From Panorpa germanica (lineage: Eukaryota; Arthropoda; Insecta; Mecoptera; Panorpidae), in the NCBI GenBank assembly GCA_963678705.1, contig OY783221.1:4836001-4900000 (forward strand): 64,000 nt of DNA, read 5' to 3'. Under the pieces are notes generated by a model. That model worked only from the letters and a program-made list of their open reading frames with translations. It was not told where the DNA came from and did no database searches. Made by a program: the position numbers and the translations under genes. Shown piece by piece: positions 24,828 through 35,342 of the stretch (position 1 is the stretch's first letter; every line of letters starts with the position of its first letter).

Positions 24828-25319
24828 TTAAGTTGGAACTGGTCGAATACACTGCTTCCTTGCTTGCAACTGCGAAAGAGTAAAATAAAATATGATCTGA
24901 ATTATTTATTAACTATTAAAATTTGTTACAATTCCTACCGTAATTTTCGAATCATATACCAGTTTACCGGGACATTTAAAAACAATTGGTAACCCCTTTC
25001 TGCATCTGTAGTACCATTTCGGATTGGTTTCATGCGGAAAGAATAAATAATCCATATTGGTACAATCCGGAAGTGCAGATGCACACAGGAAGACCAGTGA
25101 AATCAGCAGGAGTACTGTTCAAACATCAATTTATAAATTTTAATTTAATATGAGATACAATCGGTACACATTCGCGAGTAAAATATTCATTACGTCAAAA
25201 CCAAATAACTGAAAGGTTTATTTTTTAATAAAGCTAGTATTTAAATATTTGATAAAACTGTAATATAATAAAACTACATTATTTATTGTTATATACAAAA
25301 AATGGATCTTACCTTGCAT
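24828..25319 (-). CDS. Small secreted peritrophin-type chitin-binding protein, single CBM14-like domain
   Basis: A 74-codon gene in three exons: 25313-25319 (only ATGCAAG), 24939-25114 and 24828-24869. The donors are GTAAGAT and GTAGGAA, the acceptors AACAG and CGCAG. The product starts MQVLLLISLVFLCASA, a clear signal peptide. It continues with one chitin-binding type-2 (peritrophin-A) core: Cys, then HETNPKWYYRC, KC followed by PG, LVYDSKI, and a last QCIRP. Spacing fits the family's first, third, fourth and fifth cysteines. The second (normally just before the YY pair) and the sixth are absent. In the family these two pair with each other, so their joint loss is consistent with a stable four-cysteine version. 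The exon 1 assignment rests on a 7-base exon and is the least certain part. Chitin binding in the peritrophic matrix is inferred from the family and from the neighbouring protease genes. Confidence 0.75.
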
Positions 25320-25356
25320 GTTTAAAAAACTAAACTAACTAATAATGTAGGTGTAA

Positions 25357-25390
25357 TTAATATAATACGTCAACCTAATTATTCTTATCA
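25357..25390 (-). promoter_or_regulatory. Putative promoter of the chitin-binding gene: TATA-like element and GATA site
   Basis: TATATTAA on the minus strand (plus 25357-25364) lies about 40 bases before the ATG at 25319. TGATAAG on the minus strand (plus 25384-25390) lies 20 bases further upstream. The arrangement resembles the protease promoters. Confidence 0.4.
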
Positions 25391-26237
25391 ACCTATTCGA
25401 ATAATGAATTTAGCTTAGTTTACAAGTTGCGATGTAAATTGTAATAAATGATTTTAGCTAAAGACAAATGTCGTAGGAACTTTTTTTATATTATTGTTGT
25501 CAATTGTACATTTCTCATATATAAGCAAAAATCTATTGCACCAACATATTTTATAAAAATGCAATACTTCTTTGTTTATAAAATTATATTAACTAGTATA
25601 TTATATTCAATTAAGAGTAAAGAATTGTTTCTTATATTATAAAATAATAGAATAATCAACAATAATAAATATATTACAATTTAATTAATATTTAATAAAG
25701 TAAACCATGCTTATATTTTACATACTGGTATATTAATAAGTTTAGATGCTTATGTTATTGTACATTATTTAAACAGATGCCTTTACTCCTGATAAATTAG
25801 TAGCCTTGACTTAAATAAAACAAAATTCTTATTGTTTTAAAACATCACTTATTGAAAATAATATTATTTATATACAATAAAACTATTATAATACTAATTT
25901 TGAACTCTGAATTATTTATATTCGCAGTTACTATTTTATCATATATTATTTTATAAGTATAAACTTTGATTATTTCCATTATTTATTAGAAAATTTCTTA
26001 AGCACATTTCTCGCAAAACAGCAAGCAGAACTTTAATCAAATACTGTTATGAAATAAACTTTTATTTATTTAAAGTACATAATATAATTTAATATATATT
26101 TATATATTTTTTAAAAATAAAAACGTAAATAATGTAATTAATTATTCATAAATATTGGTTGTTTTATAATAACATTTTATAATATTTGTTTCAATAACAT
26201 TGTATTGCAAGATGTTATAAACTTTTTGCGGTACTTT
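25391..26237. other. Spacer between the chitin-binding gene and cluster gene 3
   Basis: About 0.85 kb of very AT-rich DNA. The single 64-codon open frame in it is chance, rich in Ile, Phe, Leu and Lys. No gene or named repeat seen. Confidence 0.5.
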
Positions 26238-26242
26238 TTTAT

Positions 26243-27740
26243 TTATGGACGAAAAGTAACATCAGTATTATTTTGAATCCAATCCATAAAGGAGGTCACA
26301 CGTGCGAAAACTATTGGCCATCCTACTTCGCATCCGAGAGCAAATCCAAAAGAAGTAACACCAACCTAAAGAATAAACTCTTTTGTAAAATATGGGACTA
26401 AACTAACGTGCTTTAATGATATAACATATCAAATACTTAATTAAAATTTATAATCTGTTACCTGAGTTGCAACTCCGTCAGCTTCAGTAATAGTGATTGG
26501 GCCACCGGAATCCCCCTGGTACATAAAACGCAGGTTTTAACTATTAAACTTTTTAAAAGATGATAAGCAATCATATTTATTATATTCTATATCATTCTGT
26601 TCAAAACTAATATTAATGTACCTAGAAACATGTTTTATCAACATGTATATTTGTAAATCATTACATACGAACTGAATGAAAATTCGCTATAAGAAAGAAA
26701 ACTTGACCATCGTATTAGACAACTTTCCTAACTTCATATACTTTTTATTATCATTTAAGAACGTACGTTGCAAGGTCCTCGGCCGCCATCGCCGCTCATA
26801 CAAATTTGGCTGTCTTGGATGAAACCAAGGAATCTCAAGTTGCATCTCTCATTCGTGATAATTGGTTGTTCAACATATCTCAATACTGGAGATATTTCAT
26901 AGGAACCTAAAAAAGACAACATCATTGAAACAGAATTAATAAATAAATATAGAAATAATTTAGTATCAAATACACACTATCAGTTGGACGTCCCCATCCG
27001 GATGCTATCGCAGCTTCATGAGCAAAGACATTGTTTTGTTGACTACGAGATGGAAGACGAATTGGTTGAATGCGTTCTAGGAAGAATAAAGGTTCATTTT
27101 AAGTTATACATTTGCAAACAACTACATAAAACTGTTTTTACCATTAAAATCAATTGGAGCGATTTCAAAAACTGCTATATCATTTTGAAGAAGAAGCGAA
27201 GGATTCCAATCTGCGTGTATTGTGTAACTCAAAGGTGTAACGTGCACTTGTGTATCTGTTATGTCATGAGCTCCAAAGATTAGGGTAAAATCATAGGTGC
27301 TACACATTTAAATTTTTTATTTCATTCAATTTTGTAAAAAATATTATTGGAAAATGGTAAAAATATGGAAATTACTTTGGAATGTCGACGACATGAGCTG
27401 CAGTCATAACGAATTTGTTAGATATTATGGTTCCTCCTCCAACTCCAGCCCCTTCTGGAGTGAGTATTAGGACACAAACCTTGAACGATGAATTTCATTT
27501 TTACAGAATCAGTTATGAAATTAATAAAATATAAATCCTTACCATATGAGGGAATTGACCAACTGCAGACTCTTCTCCTCCTACGATTCTTCCTTGTCTG
27601 CTGGTTGATCTTGTCATTTGTGGATATTTGTCGTAGAACTGTGGTAGATCGTACACTGGCACAACTTTAGTCCAGTCAATTGGATCGATTGAAGCCGCGC
27701 TGGCAGCAGCCACAAAGGCGAGAATAACGAAGACCTTCAT
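26243..27740 (-). CDS. Secreted S1A serine protease lacking the Cys42-Cys58 disulfide (cluster gene 3)
   Basis: 291 codons in seven exons: 27543-27740, 27376-27479, 27142-27299, 26978-27076, 26767-26906, 26462-26515 and 26243-26365. The start MKVFVILAF gives a signal peptide of about 17 residues. The propeptide ends at Arg51 before IVGG. The triad is intact: His95, Asp141 (NDIAV) and Ser236 (GDSGGP). The two cysteines that flank the His loop in nearly all S1A proteases are both gone. The usual FCGGT reads VGGGT (Gly80) and the usual AAHC reads AAHV (Val96). A new cysteine appears at residue 68, leaving five in the mature chain, so one may be free. The S1 pocket reads Gly189, Pro190, Asn192 and Ile226; Gly189 is what crab collagenase has. 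Frame and splice sites are all intact, so this looks like a diverged working gene. A recently inactivated protein cannot be excluded. An AATAAA overlaps the stop region at 26238-26243. Confidence 0.92.
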
Positions 27741-27785
27741 GTTTACTTCAGAAACTTAACTAACTTTTTAAAACACAGGTGCTGC

Positions 27786-27828
27786 TTTTATAGCAATCGC
27801 AATCAAACTAATTGAATGATTAGATTTC
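27786..27828 (-). promoter_or_regulatory. Promoter of cluster gene 3: TATA box and GATTAGATTT box
   Basis: TATAAAA on the minus strand (plus 27786-27792), followed by GCAGC, lies about 46 bases before the ATG at 27740. The upstream box at 27818-27828 begins GATTAGATTT and differs from the consensus only in its last bases. Confidence 0.6.
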
Positions 27829-28677
27829 ATCAGTAATCGATTCATTAATTTATAAATAATAATTCAGTGACCGATGATTAATTTTGAAGCAATCTAAAAG
27901 TATTGTTGAACTAATGTTTTTTGGACTGATTTTTAATAAGAATTAGTCATTATCCACCGCATAAGATGGAGAAGTAAGAAGGACGAATAAGTGAGAGAAC
28001 CAATACAAAAAGAAGGAAATATTTTAAAACGTTTAAACTATGTAATTATGTAACGTAAATTAATGTAACGAAATATTAGAGTAAGGTAATTTGAATTGTT
28101 ATAAAGAACTTAAAAAAAATTAATAGTTGCTCTCGTTAAATAGATGCTACTAATAATGCACAAAATATTTTAGAAAATGAATTATTAAGTCAAATTGTTT
28201 TCAGCTGTCCTGTATAATTTGCAAAATATCTGCTAATCTCTTTTATCATATAGTTACATATATTTGTTTTCAATGATACATTAATAGAGTCTGTAATTAT
28301 TTTTTATTCAAGAAATAATGTTGCTCCAGTGTTGCACTTTTTCTTAACTTTAAATTTGTGAAGTTATTTTTGTATTTTATTGCTGCATGGTGAGCCGATA
28401 AATCAAAAGAAGTACAAAATTAGAGTATCTTTTTTATGAATAGAAAATGCAATTAGCTGTACCTAATTTCAACAACAACAATTCTATTAAACAGTATTTG
28501 TTTCTTTATCATTAATTAAAACAATAAGTAGTACTTTTATAATCAGAAATTTATTGTGACAGTTTAATTGAATAATAATAAGTCGCACTTTTCACTATTG
28601 TATAACAACAGTGTTTTTATGATATTGTTTCTATTGGATTGTACAACGTTGGTAAACAATTTGTAATATTGATATCC
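27829..28677. other. Spacer between cluster genes 3 and 4
   Basis: About 0.85 kb of AT-rich DNA holding the far upstream region of gene 3 and the 3' flank of gene 4. No exon, RNA gene or mobile element recognised. Confidence 0.5.
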
Positions 28678-30576
28678 TTATGGGCGGAATGTAACATCAG
28701 TGTTTGCCTGAATCCAGTCTTGGAAGGAGGTAACACGTACGAAAACTCCTGGCCATCCAACTTCGCAGCCGAGAGCAAGTCCAAAGGAAGTGATACCAAC
28801 CTAAAAGTTAAATTAATATATGAAATATGTTATTGTACTAATCCAAGTAATTAATATTTTTTCTATTTCTTACCTGAGTTGGAGCTCCATCATTTTCATT
28901 AACAGTAAGGGGGCCACCGGAATCTCCCTAAAATATGAAACATCGGCATAATTATTTATTCAAAAATTTGCTTCAAAGAAAAATTAATGTTATAATAGGG
29001 AAAGGTTAGTTCAACATTCAAGTCGTTCAAAAGCCTTGATACGAGATAAATATTCGGCAGTTTGGTTCGCCATACAGATATGAGAATATATAATAAATAG
29101 AGATAATGAACCAATAAAATGAATGTTCTTATACTGTGTGTACTGTACAGTGTCGAATGATGGAGATGAATTTGTTTTAGAAAATTGTTCTCAACGAGAA
29201 TAACAAATGTTATAACAATAATATTTGTATTATTTAAGAACTCACACTGCATATGCTTCGGCCACCATCTCCGCTCATACAAATATTACTGTCTTGGACA
29301 ACACCAAGGAATCTCAAGTTGCATCTCAAGTTGGTGATAACGGGTTGCTCAACAAATCTTAGTACTGGAGAGATTCCAGTGGCAGCTAAAATACAATATT
29401 ATTAAAACACAATGAATAAAGTAAAATGATAAACAAATTCAATATTAAATACGTACAGTCAGACGGAAGTCCCCAGCCGGATGCAGTACCGCTTGCACCA
29501 GCAAATGAGTTGCCTTGTTGACTACGAGATGGAAGACGAATTGGTTGAATACGATCTGCAAAAGATTTTTTATATGATGTCTATTTTCGAATAACCAATG
29601 AATTCATGAATTTGTTTTTACCGTTGAATGCAATTGGAGCTACTCTGAAAACAGCGATATCATTTCGAATAAGGGAAGGAGTCCAATCTGCGTGAATGAC
29701 CCAATCTTCAGGTGTTACAATTATCTGAGAAGGTTCGTCAGCTGTAACGTCATGTGCTCCAAAAATTAGGGTAAAATCGAAGGCACTGAAGATAAAAATT
29801 ACATGTTTTTACATCATCATTGTCAAAAATTTATTCTAAAATTGTTATCTGCATGAAACTAAGTTCTTACCCGTTAATATCGATACAATGGGCAGCGGTC
29901 AAAACAAATTCGTTGGACAATATGGTTCCTCCACAAAATCCTGAGCCTTGTGGAGTATGTGCTAAAATAGCAACCTGGAAAAATTAAGTATAGTGCATTT
30001 AATACTAGGAACTCGAAATGCAAATTAATCTTTTCATTTGATTCAGATGTAAAACAAATTTAAAAAAAAAAACAAAAGGTTTTGCTTTACTACAATGATT
30101 TTTGTACTGCCAGGTAGAAAACGTAACGCAATGTAACACTCAAATTAGCTTATGGTAAGTTAATAAGTACTAATCTTGTACTGCAAGGCAAATTTGTACC
30201 TTAATATTTGCGAAATATATCAAAATTCTAATTTATGTCCAAATTTCATTAAATAACGTAATTTGATAACGTTGTCCAAAATGATAAAGAATATAATAAT
30301 AGGACTAGTAACGCAAAAAGGCAGAAGTTAAAATAAAACTCAAATTATACAACAAATATTAAAATGATTAAAATTTACCATATGAGGGAATTGACCAACT
30401 CCGGATTCCTCTCCTCCTACGATTCTTCCTTGTCTGCTGGCTGGTTTAGTCAGTTGTGGATATTTGTCGTAGAATTGTGGTAGATCGTGAACGGGCACAA
30501 CTTTAGTCCAGTCAATTGGATTGACTGAAGCCGCGCTGGCAGCAGCCACAAGTGCGAGAACAATGAAGACCTTCAT
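28678..30576 (-). CDS. Secreted S1A serine protease, chymotrypsin/brachyurin-like (cluster gene 4)
   Basis: 293 codons in seven exons: 30379-30576, 29871-29974, 29622-29785, 29457-29555, 29246-29385, 28874-28927 and 28678-28800. The signal peptide is [17 protein letters not shown]. The propeptide ends at Arg51 before IVGG. The triad is His95 (TAAHC), Asp143 (NDIAV) and Ser238 (GDSGGP), with all six core cysteines. The S1 pocket reads Ser189, Ile190, Ser192 and Gly226, closest to an ordinary chymotrypsin pocket. Exon 1 and exon 4 are very close to those of gene 3, which points to a recent duplication of the 3/4 pair. Intron 1 (404 bases) is the longest in this copy and shows no insertion I can name. 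This is the most conventional member of the cluster. Confidence 0.94.
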
Positions 30577-30621
30577 GCTTACTTCAGAAACTTAATTAAT
30601 TTATTGAAGCAAAGCTGCTGA

Positions 30622-30674
30622 TTTTATAGGAGAAAATCACGCTATTAAACTAATCGAGTTATTGATTAGATTAT
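30622..30674 (-). promoter_or_regulatory. Promoter of cluster gene 4: TATA box and GATTAGATTAT box
   Basis: TATAAAA on the minus strand (plus 30622-30628), followed by TCAGCAGC, lies 46 bases before the ATG at 30576. The plus-strand box GATTAGATTAT lies at 30664-30674. Confidence 0.6.
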
Positions 30675-32281
30675 TGGTTGACGTGGTTAACAGATTTGTG
30701 GTTATTATAAGCCTAAGTGGGTTTTTTTCTTTTGGATAAAAACAATGATAATTAAAAATGTTATTATCTAAGATTGAAAGTAAAGTTAATGAAATAAACT
30801 AATGTTACATCAATTAGTTATTTTGATAATATTTGACCTTACGTGTTGCCAACATAAACACATAGATAAAAAATTAAAAATATAATCCTATATTTAGTAG
30901 TGATTCGTGGTTACCAAATATCAGTCACAAAATATCCCTTTTCTGGCTTTCACACTAAATTCAATAGAATCTTGTAATCAATGTTCAAAAATGTAACGTT
31001 AGAAAATATTTTATTGTCTAATCCACTTATTCTGATTGACATTAAAGATTGTCTAACATTTATAGACAATAAATAATTCAACTTGTGAATCTTAGAACTA
31101 TACTGTAAAAATAAGTTATCAAAAAAAAGATTTAGACGCCTCTTTCTAAAGCTAAGACTCTTATCTTACTTATTTGCCTTGACTTTCTTTCGTCATAGCC
31201 ACCATCAAACATTTTTTATACATCTTTTATAATTTATAATTCAATTTTACACATTTCTAAATATTTCAATAATTCACTAATTAATTTTGAATCACTTAAC
31301 AAAAATTCCACAGAAATAATAATAATAAAAATATAAATAATAATTTCAGTGCTACTTTTAAATCAGTAAAATATTTATTTCGTATGTAGTTATATGATAA
31401 ATGTATTAAAGAATTACTTAAAGATTTATTTCCGTGCTATTCTTTTTCGTAGTGCAGCCTTTGCCATTGAAAGTTGCAAATCAGAATAATTCCCAGAAAT
31501 ACTCTTTTAATATCAGGCACGTCACGGAAGTCGCGTATGTATTTTAAACCTTATCAATATTACCAATTTCCAGATACAACTATTTAATATAATTAAATTT
31601 CTGTTAATTTTTATTTTGTTAAAAAAATGTATTCAAAATAAAATCGCTTTATTTTTAATTCTACGGGTTTAACACGAGCAGGTTTCATCGTCGGTCGTAA
31701 ATCAATCCAAAATCACGTACATTTTTGTACGATTTCAAGCAAATTAAATAAATATTTAAAGAGGTTCGCAAAGCATTATGATTCTCTCACCATGGGACCC
31801 ACTACGTCCACCGGCCGACTATGAATAAGGACTATTGTCTGTAGCATATATAGAAGTTGTTTCGCATTAGACCACTTTGTCATTAGAGCAAACTTTTACT
31901 TCATATTTATCACTACACCACTGTGTTGAAATGCCCGTTATTCGTACGTCCATACTTTTCTACATACGTAAGTAGATAAAAGAATGCGTATCGTATGTAT
32001 CCCAACGATTAAGATTTATGATATGCTCTTTTATTGATAAAGTGTGCTAATGCAAAACAACTTCAATATACCTTGATCAGTCTCAGACCAGTCTTAAGCA
32101 TAAAGACAATTCAAAGGAACTACAATACTCATTATTACTAACTAATAAAAATCATAATTTATTTTATAAGCAAACATTTATTTTAAACATTAAAATAAAC
32201 AATATAATTTGTACAATAATGAATTAGTCCTTGAAGCTATTGTATGACAACAGCAAGGTAATGAAAGACTTCAGCTTCGTT
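30675..32281. other. Spacer between cluster genes 4 and 5
   Basis: About 1.6 kb, the largest gap inside the cluster besides the one holding the chitin-binding gene. It is AT-rich and holds the inverted-repeat element listed separately at 31845-32070. No exon or protease remnant recognised. Confidence 0.5.
31845..32070. mobile_element. MITE-like element with imperfect inverted arms of about 46 bp
   Basis: The left arm (about 31845-31890) contains GAAGTTGTTTCGCATTAG and then CACTTTGTCATTAGAGC. The right arm (about 32025-32070), reverse complemented, contains GAAGTTGTTTTGCATTAG and then CACTTTATCAATAAAAGAGC. The arms match at most positions with a few gaps and enclose about 130 bases. I cannot place the outer ends or a target duplication, so the superfamily is unknown. 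No coding capacity. Confidence 0.55.
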
Positions 32282-32287
32282 TTTATT
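32282..32287 (-). terminator. Poly(A) signal AATAAA of cluster gene 5
   Basis: AATAAA on the minus strand about 60 bases after the gene 5 stop codon, the normal distance for a short 3' untranslated region. Confidence 0.6.
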
Positions 32288-32347
32288 GAATTGTAGGATT
32301 ATATTTTCGTTAAGATGTAAATCAATCATTAGTTGTTAATCAATCAT

Positions 32348-34252
32348 TTATGGACGAATTTCAATATTTGAGTTGCCAGCGATCCAATCTAGGAAGGAAG
32401 TGGTACGACTGAATACACCAGGCCATCCTCTTTCGCATCCAGCAGCAAGTCCAAAGGAAGTTGTTCCGACCTAAATAACAAAATAACATTTGTATGTTGT
32501 ACGAACATATTGTTTAAAGAATTTAATATCCAAATTATGTATAACTTATAAAGAAATATCTACCTGAATTGTGACTCCATCAGCCATAACAATAGAAAGT
32601 GGGCCACCAGAGTCTCCCTATAAAATGGAAGAATATGTTTGTAAAAGTTTTGTCCAAGAAATTAAGTAAAGGAAGATATGAAGGAAGAAGAAAAAGTTTG
32701 ATGCAATAATTTATAGGAAGAATATTTTTTTGCAGAAGTATGCAACATCACTCTGACAACATTTTTTTTTAAATTTAAAATGTTCTTTATAATTTTAAAA
32801 ACAACATAAATACTCAGAGTATGTAAAAAATCTTGCTTACTATAGCAGTTTTTCGCTCAAATGTATAGTTAAAAAATAATCTTTACTTCCAATGATTATT
32901 CTTTTAACAAAAATGTGCAGTTTCCTTTGATTGTCATTAGAAAGAAACAACTTTAAGACATGAGTGTACAATAAAGTCTTCTCAATAGATATTCTAAACA
33001 TATTGATAAGCATATTTTTCAGAAACATACCGAGCAAGTGCTTCGGCCGCCATCTCCGCTCAAGCAAATATGACTAGCTTGGATAACACCAAGGAATCTT
33101 AAATTGCAATTGAAATTGGCCATGATTGGATTATCGACATGTCTGAGTCTTGGAGCGATTTCATTGATTGCTTTGAAAGAACACATATTATATGATTAAA
33201 CATAGGATAATATAAAGAGTAATAATCAAATATTTAATATATTATACATACAGTCAGCAAAGCGTCCCCATCCTGCAGCAACACCTCTGGTTCCAGCCCA
33301 GTTATTGCCAACTTGACTGCGAGAAGGTAGACGAATTGGTTGAATACGATCTGAAAATTTAAAGACCTTATATTTTGTCTACAACTAATGATGATGGTAT
33401 TGGAATAATAATATTATTTTATATTTACCATTGAATGTAATTGGTTCTACTTGGAATAATGCAATATCATTCTGAAGAACTGAAGCATCCCATCCTGCAT
33501 GGATGACATAATCGACAGGGCTGATGCGTACTTGTGATGCTTCACCGCTATTGGCAATTTCATGTGCTCCAAGAACAAGGGTAAAACCAACAACACTAGA
33601 AATTAGAATTGATCATTTCAGATTAAGCATAGCAAAGTTATTATCTATGAGTAAATAACTTGCTAACGAATTGCTAAAGGAAAGTTGTCGGTGTAACACC
33701 TAGCACCGGAAATAAGCTGATGATAAATTCACTGGCAGCCGTCAATTTTGTGACCTATTTTTAATGTGGCATAGTCTTCTTCAATATTTCAATGAAATTA
33801 ATAATTTAGGTTCATCTGAATTTTGAAATTAGTTACAAAAAGTGTGAAATAGCGCTTACCCAGTCATATCGATGCAATGGGCAGCAGTCAAGATGTATTC
33901 TTCCGAAATAATGGTGGCTCCACAGAATCCTGTTCCTTGGGTTGTATGTATGAACACTCCAACCTAGAAGAAGAACATTGAAAGATGCTCATCAAGTCCG
34001 CTAAACTCAGAAGTTTAAGATTTCTAAATATTACAAGTATCAATTTACCATGTAAGGATATTGACCAGGGCTGGCCTCTGTTCCTCCAACAATTCTTCCT
34101 GATGTTCCTGCTATTCTATTAAATTGTGGATATTTATCCCGAAATTGAGGAAGCTCGTAGACAGGCACGACTTTAGAGAAGTCGATCGGAGCGTTTGGAT
34201 CGACCATTGCTGCGGCAGCAGCCACAAGGGCCAGGATTATTAAAACTTTCAT
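32348..34252 (-). CDS. Secreted S1A serine protease, chymotrypsin-like (cluster gene 5)
   Basis: 296 codons in seven exons: 34049-34252, 33860-33963, 33429-33595, 33252-33350, 33031-33170, 32564-32617 and 32348-32470. The signal peptide is [15 protein letters not shown]. The propeptide ([15 protein letters not shown]) ends at Arg53 before IVGG. The triad is His97, Asp146 (NDIAL) and Ser241 (GDSGGP), with six core cysteines. The S1 pocket reads Ser189, Thr190, Ser192 and Gly226, a chymotrypsin-type pocket. It shares the exon 4 run [11 protein letters not shown] with genes 3 and 4, so it belongs to the same sub-branch, though its propeptide and exon 2 are more diverged. It is the 5'-most gene of the array: the 2 kb upstream of it hold no further copy. 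Confidence 0.93.
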
Positions 34253-34296
34253 GTTGACTTCTGAAATTCAACTGATGCATTGAGAAAATTAACTGC

Positions 34297-34346
34297 TTTT
34301 ATATAGAAGATTCATGTTGTTATAAATATTGAGTTGATTAGATTAT
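34297..34346 (-). promoter_or_regulatory. Promoter of cluster gene 5: TATA box and GATTAGATTAT box
   Basis: TATAAAA on the minus strand (plus 34297-34303), followed by GCAG, lies 45 bases before the ATG at 34252. GATTAGATTAT lies at 34336-34346, the same spacing as in genes 1 and 4. Confidence 0.6.
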
Positions 34347-35294
34347 TATTGAACGAGATTAAAAGATTAATATAAATCTAAATGGGTTTTTACGTCTTAA
34401 ATAAAAACATTGATAATTATAGATATTATTGTATATAGATTTGTTTATCAGAGATTTAAATTAAGTTAAAGTTATTAGCACCAAGTAATCAATTATTTAT
34501 TTTAATATGGACTTTAACTTTTCCTTAATTTATAAATAAATATATTCAGGGCCTTTTAGAGAGCGATATAGGAGGAACTGTTGCCCTCTGTTTAACAATA
34601 ACTTTCTATCTATTGAAAATATTACTTATCCAATGCCTTATGTCTTTGGAAGGCATTGAATATGTCATATGCTCACGGGATATATTTACTGCGACCTATT
34701 TTATAGTTATTAAGATCATAAAATTATGGTACTTCACATTGCTCTCCTTTCGGGATTGAATTAAAGGTACTAGGGGCTACACTTAAGTACGAGGTTTAAT
34801 TCATTTAGGGTAATATTCAGCTTTTGTGTTTAATTGGTCTATTGTACGTGTTACATAATAATCGAATGATTCTAATATTTGTTTATTTATATTTTTATCT
34901 ACAAACGTCAATAGTATGCTTTAAATCAGATTCTGTTTGATTGATTAATAGAACATTAAGTCATTAACTATTATCGGTTATCAATAATAGCTATGTCTTG
35001 CTTAGATGACCATGATAACTTTGTATACAATGATAAAATAAAAATCGATATTATTCATTGTCAATCAAAAACGATATCAAATCTATTTTAGATACATTGT
35101 TATCATTTAAAACAAAATAATTGATTTAAATTAAGAACAACCATTAGAGTGTGAGGGCAAAGTTTGTCGGGTACGCAGTTCCAAATTGTGTATTGCTTGG
35201 TTAGTACATATTTAAATTGAATAGTATTTAAGCAAAATGTTTCAGAAGATATTAGTATAAAGTTGAAAGTGCAGTTTAAAGAAACACGGCAAAC

Positions 35295-35342
35295 ATGAAA
35301 TTTACGTCTTTTACAACTCTGCTCTTAACATTACTTTGTCAG
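35295..35342 (+). other. Candidate signal-peptide first exon, unassigned
   Basis: ATG at 35295 opens MKFTSFTTLLLTLLCQCF and then a stop. The frame reads like a cleavable signal peptide, and a weak donor (CAGTGTTT) occurs before the stop. A TATTTAA element lies about 70 bases upstream. No second exon could be joined, so this may be chance. Confidence 0.2.

Noticed and set aside
27122-27283. Open frames on both strands over protease exon 3
   Set aside because: The plus-strand frame is a shadow; the minus-strand frame is exon 3 of gene 3 and is already annotated within it.
34347-35294. Possible sixth protease copy upstream of gene 5
   Set aside because: No signal-peptide exon, IVGG, AAHC, NDIAL or GDSGG-like stretch on either strand.
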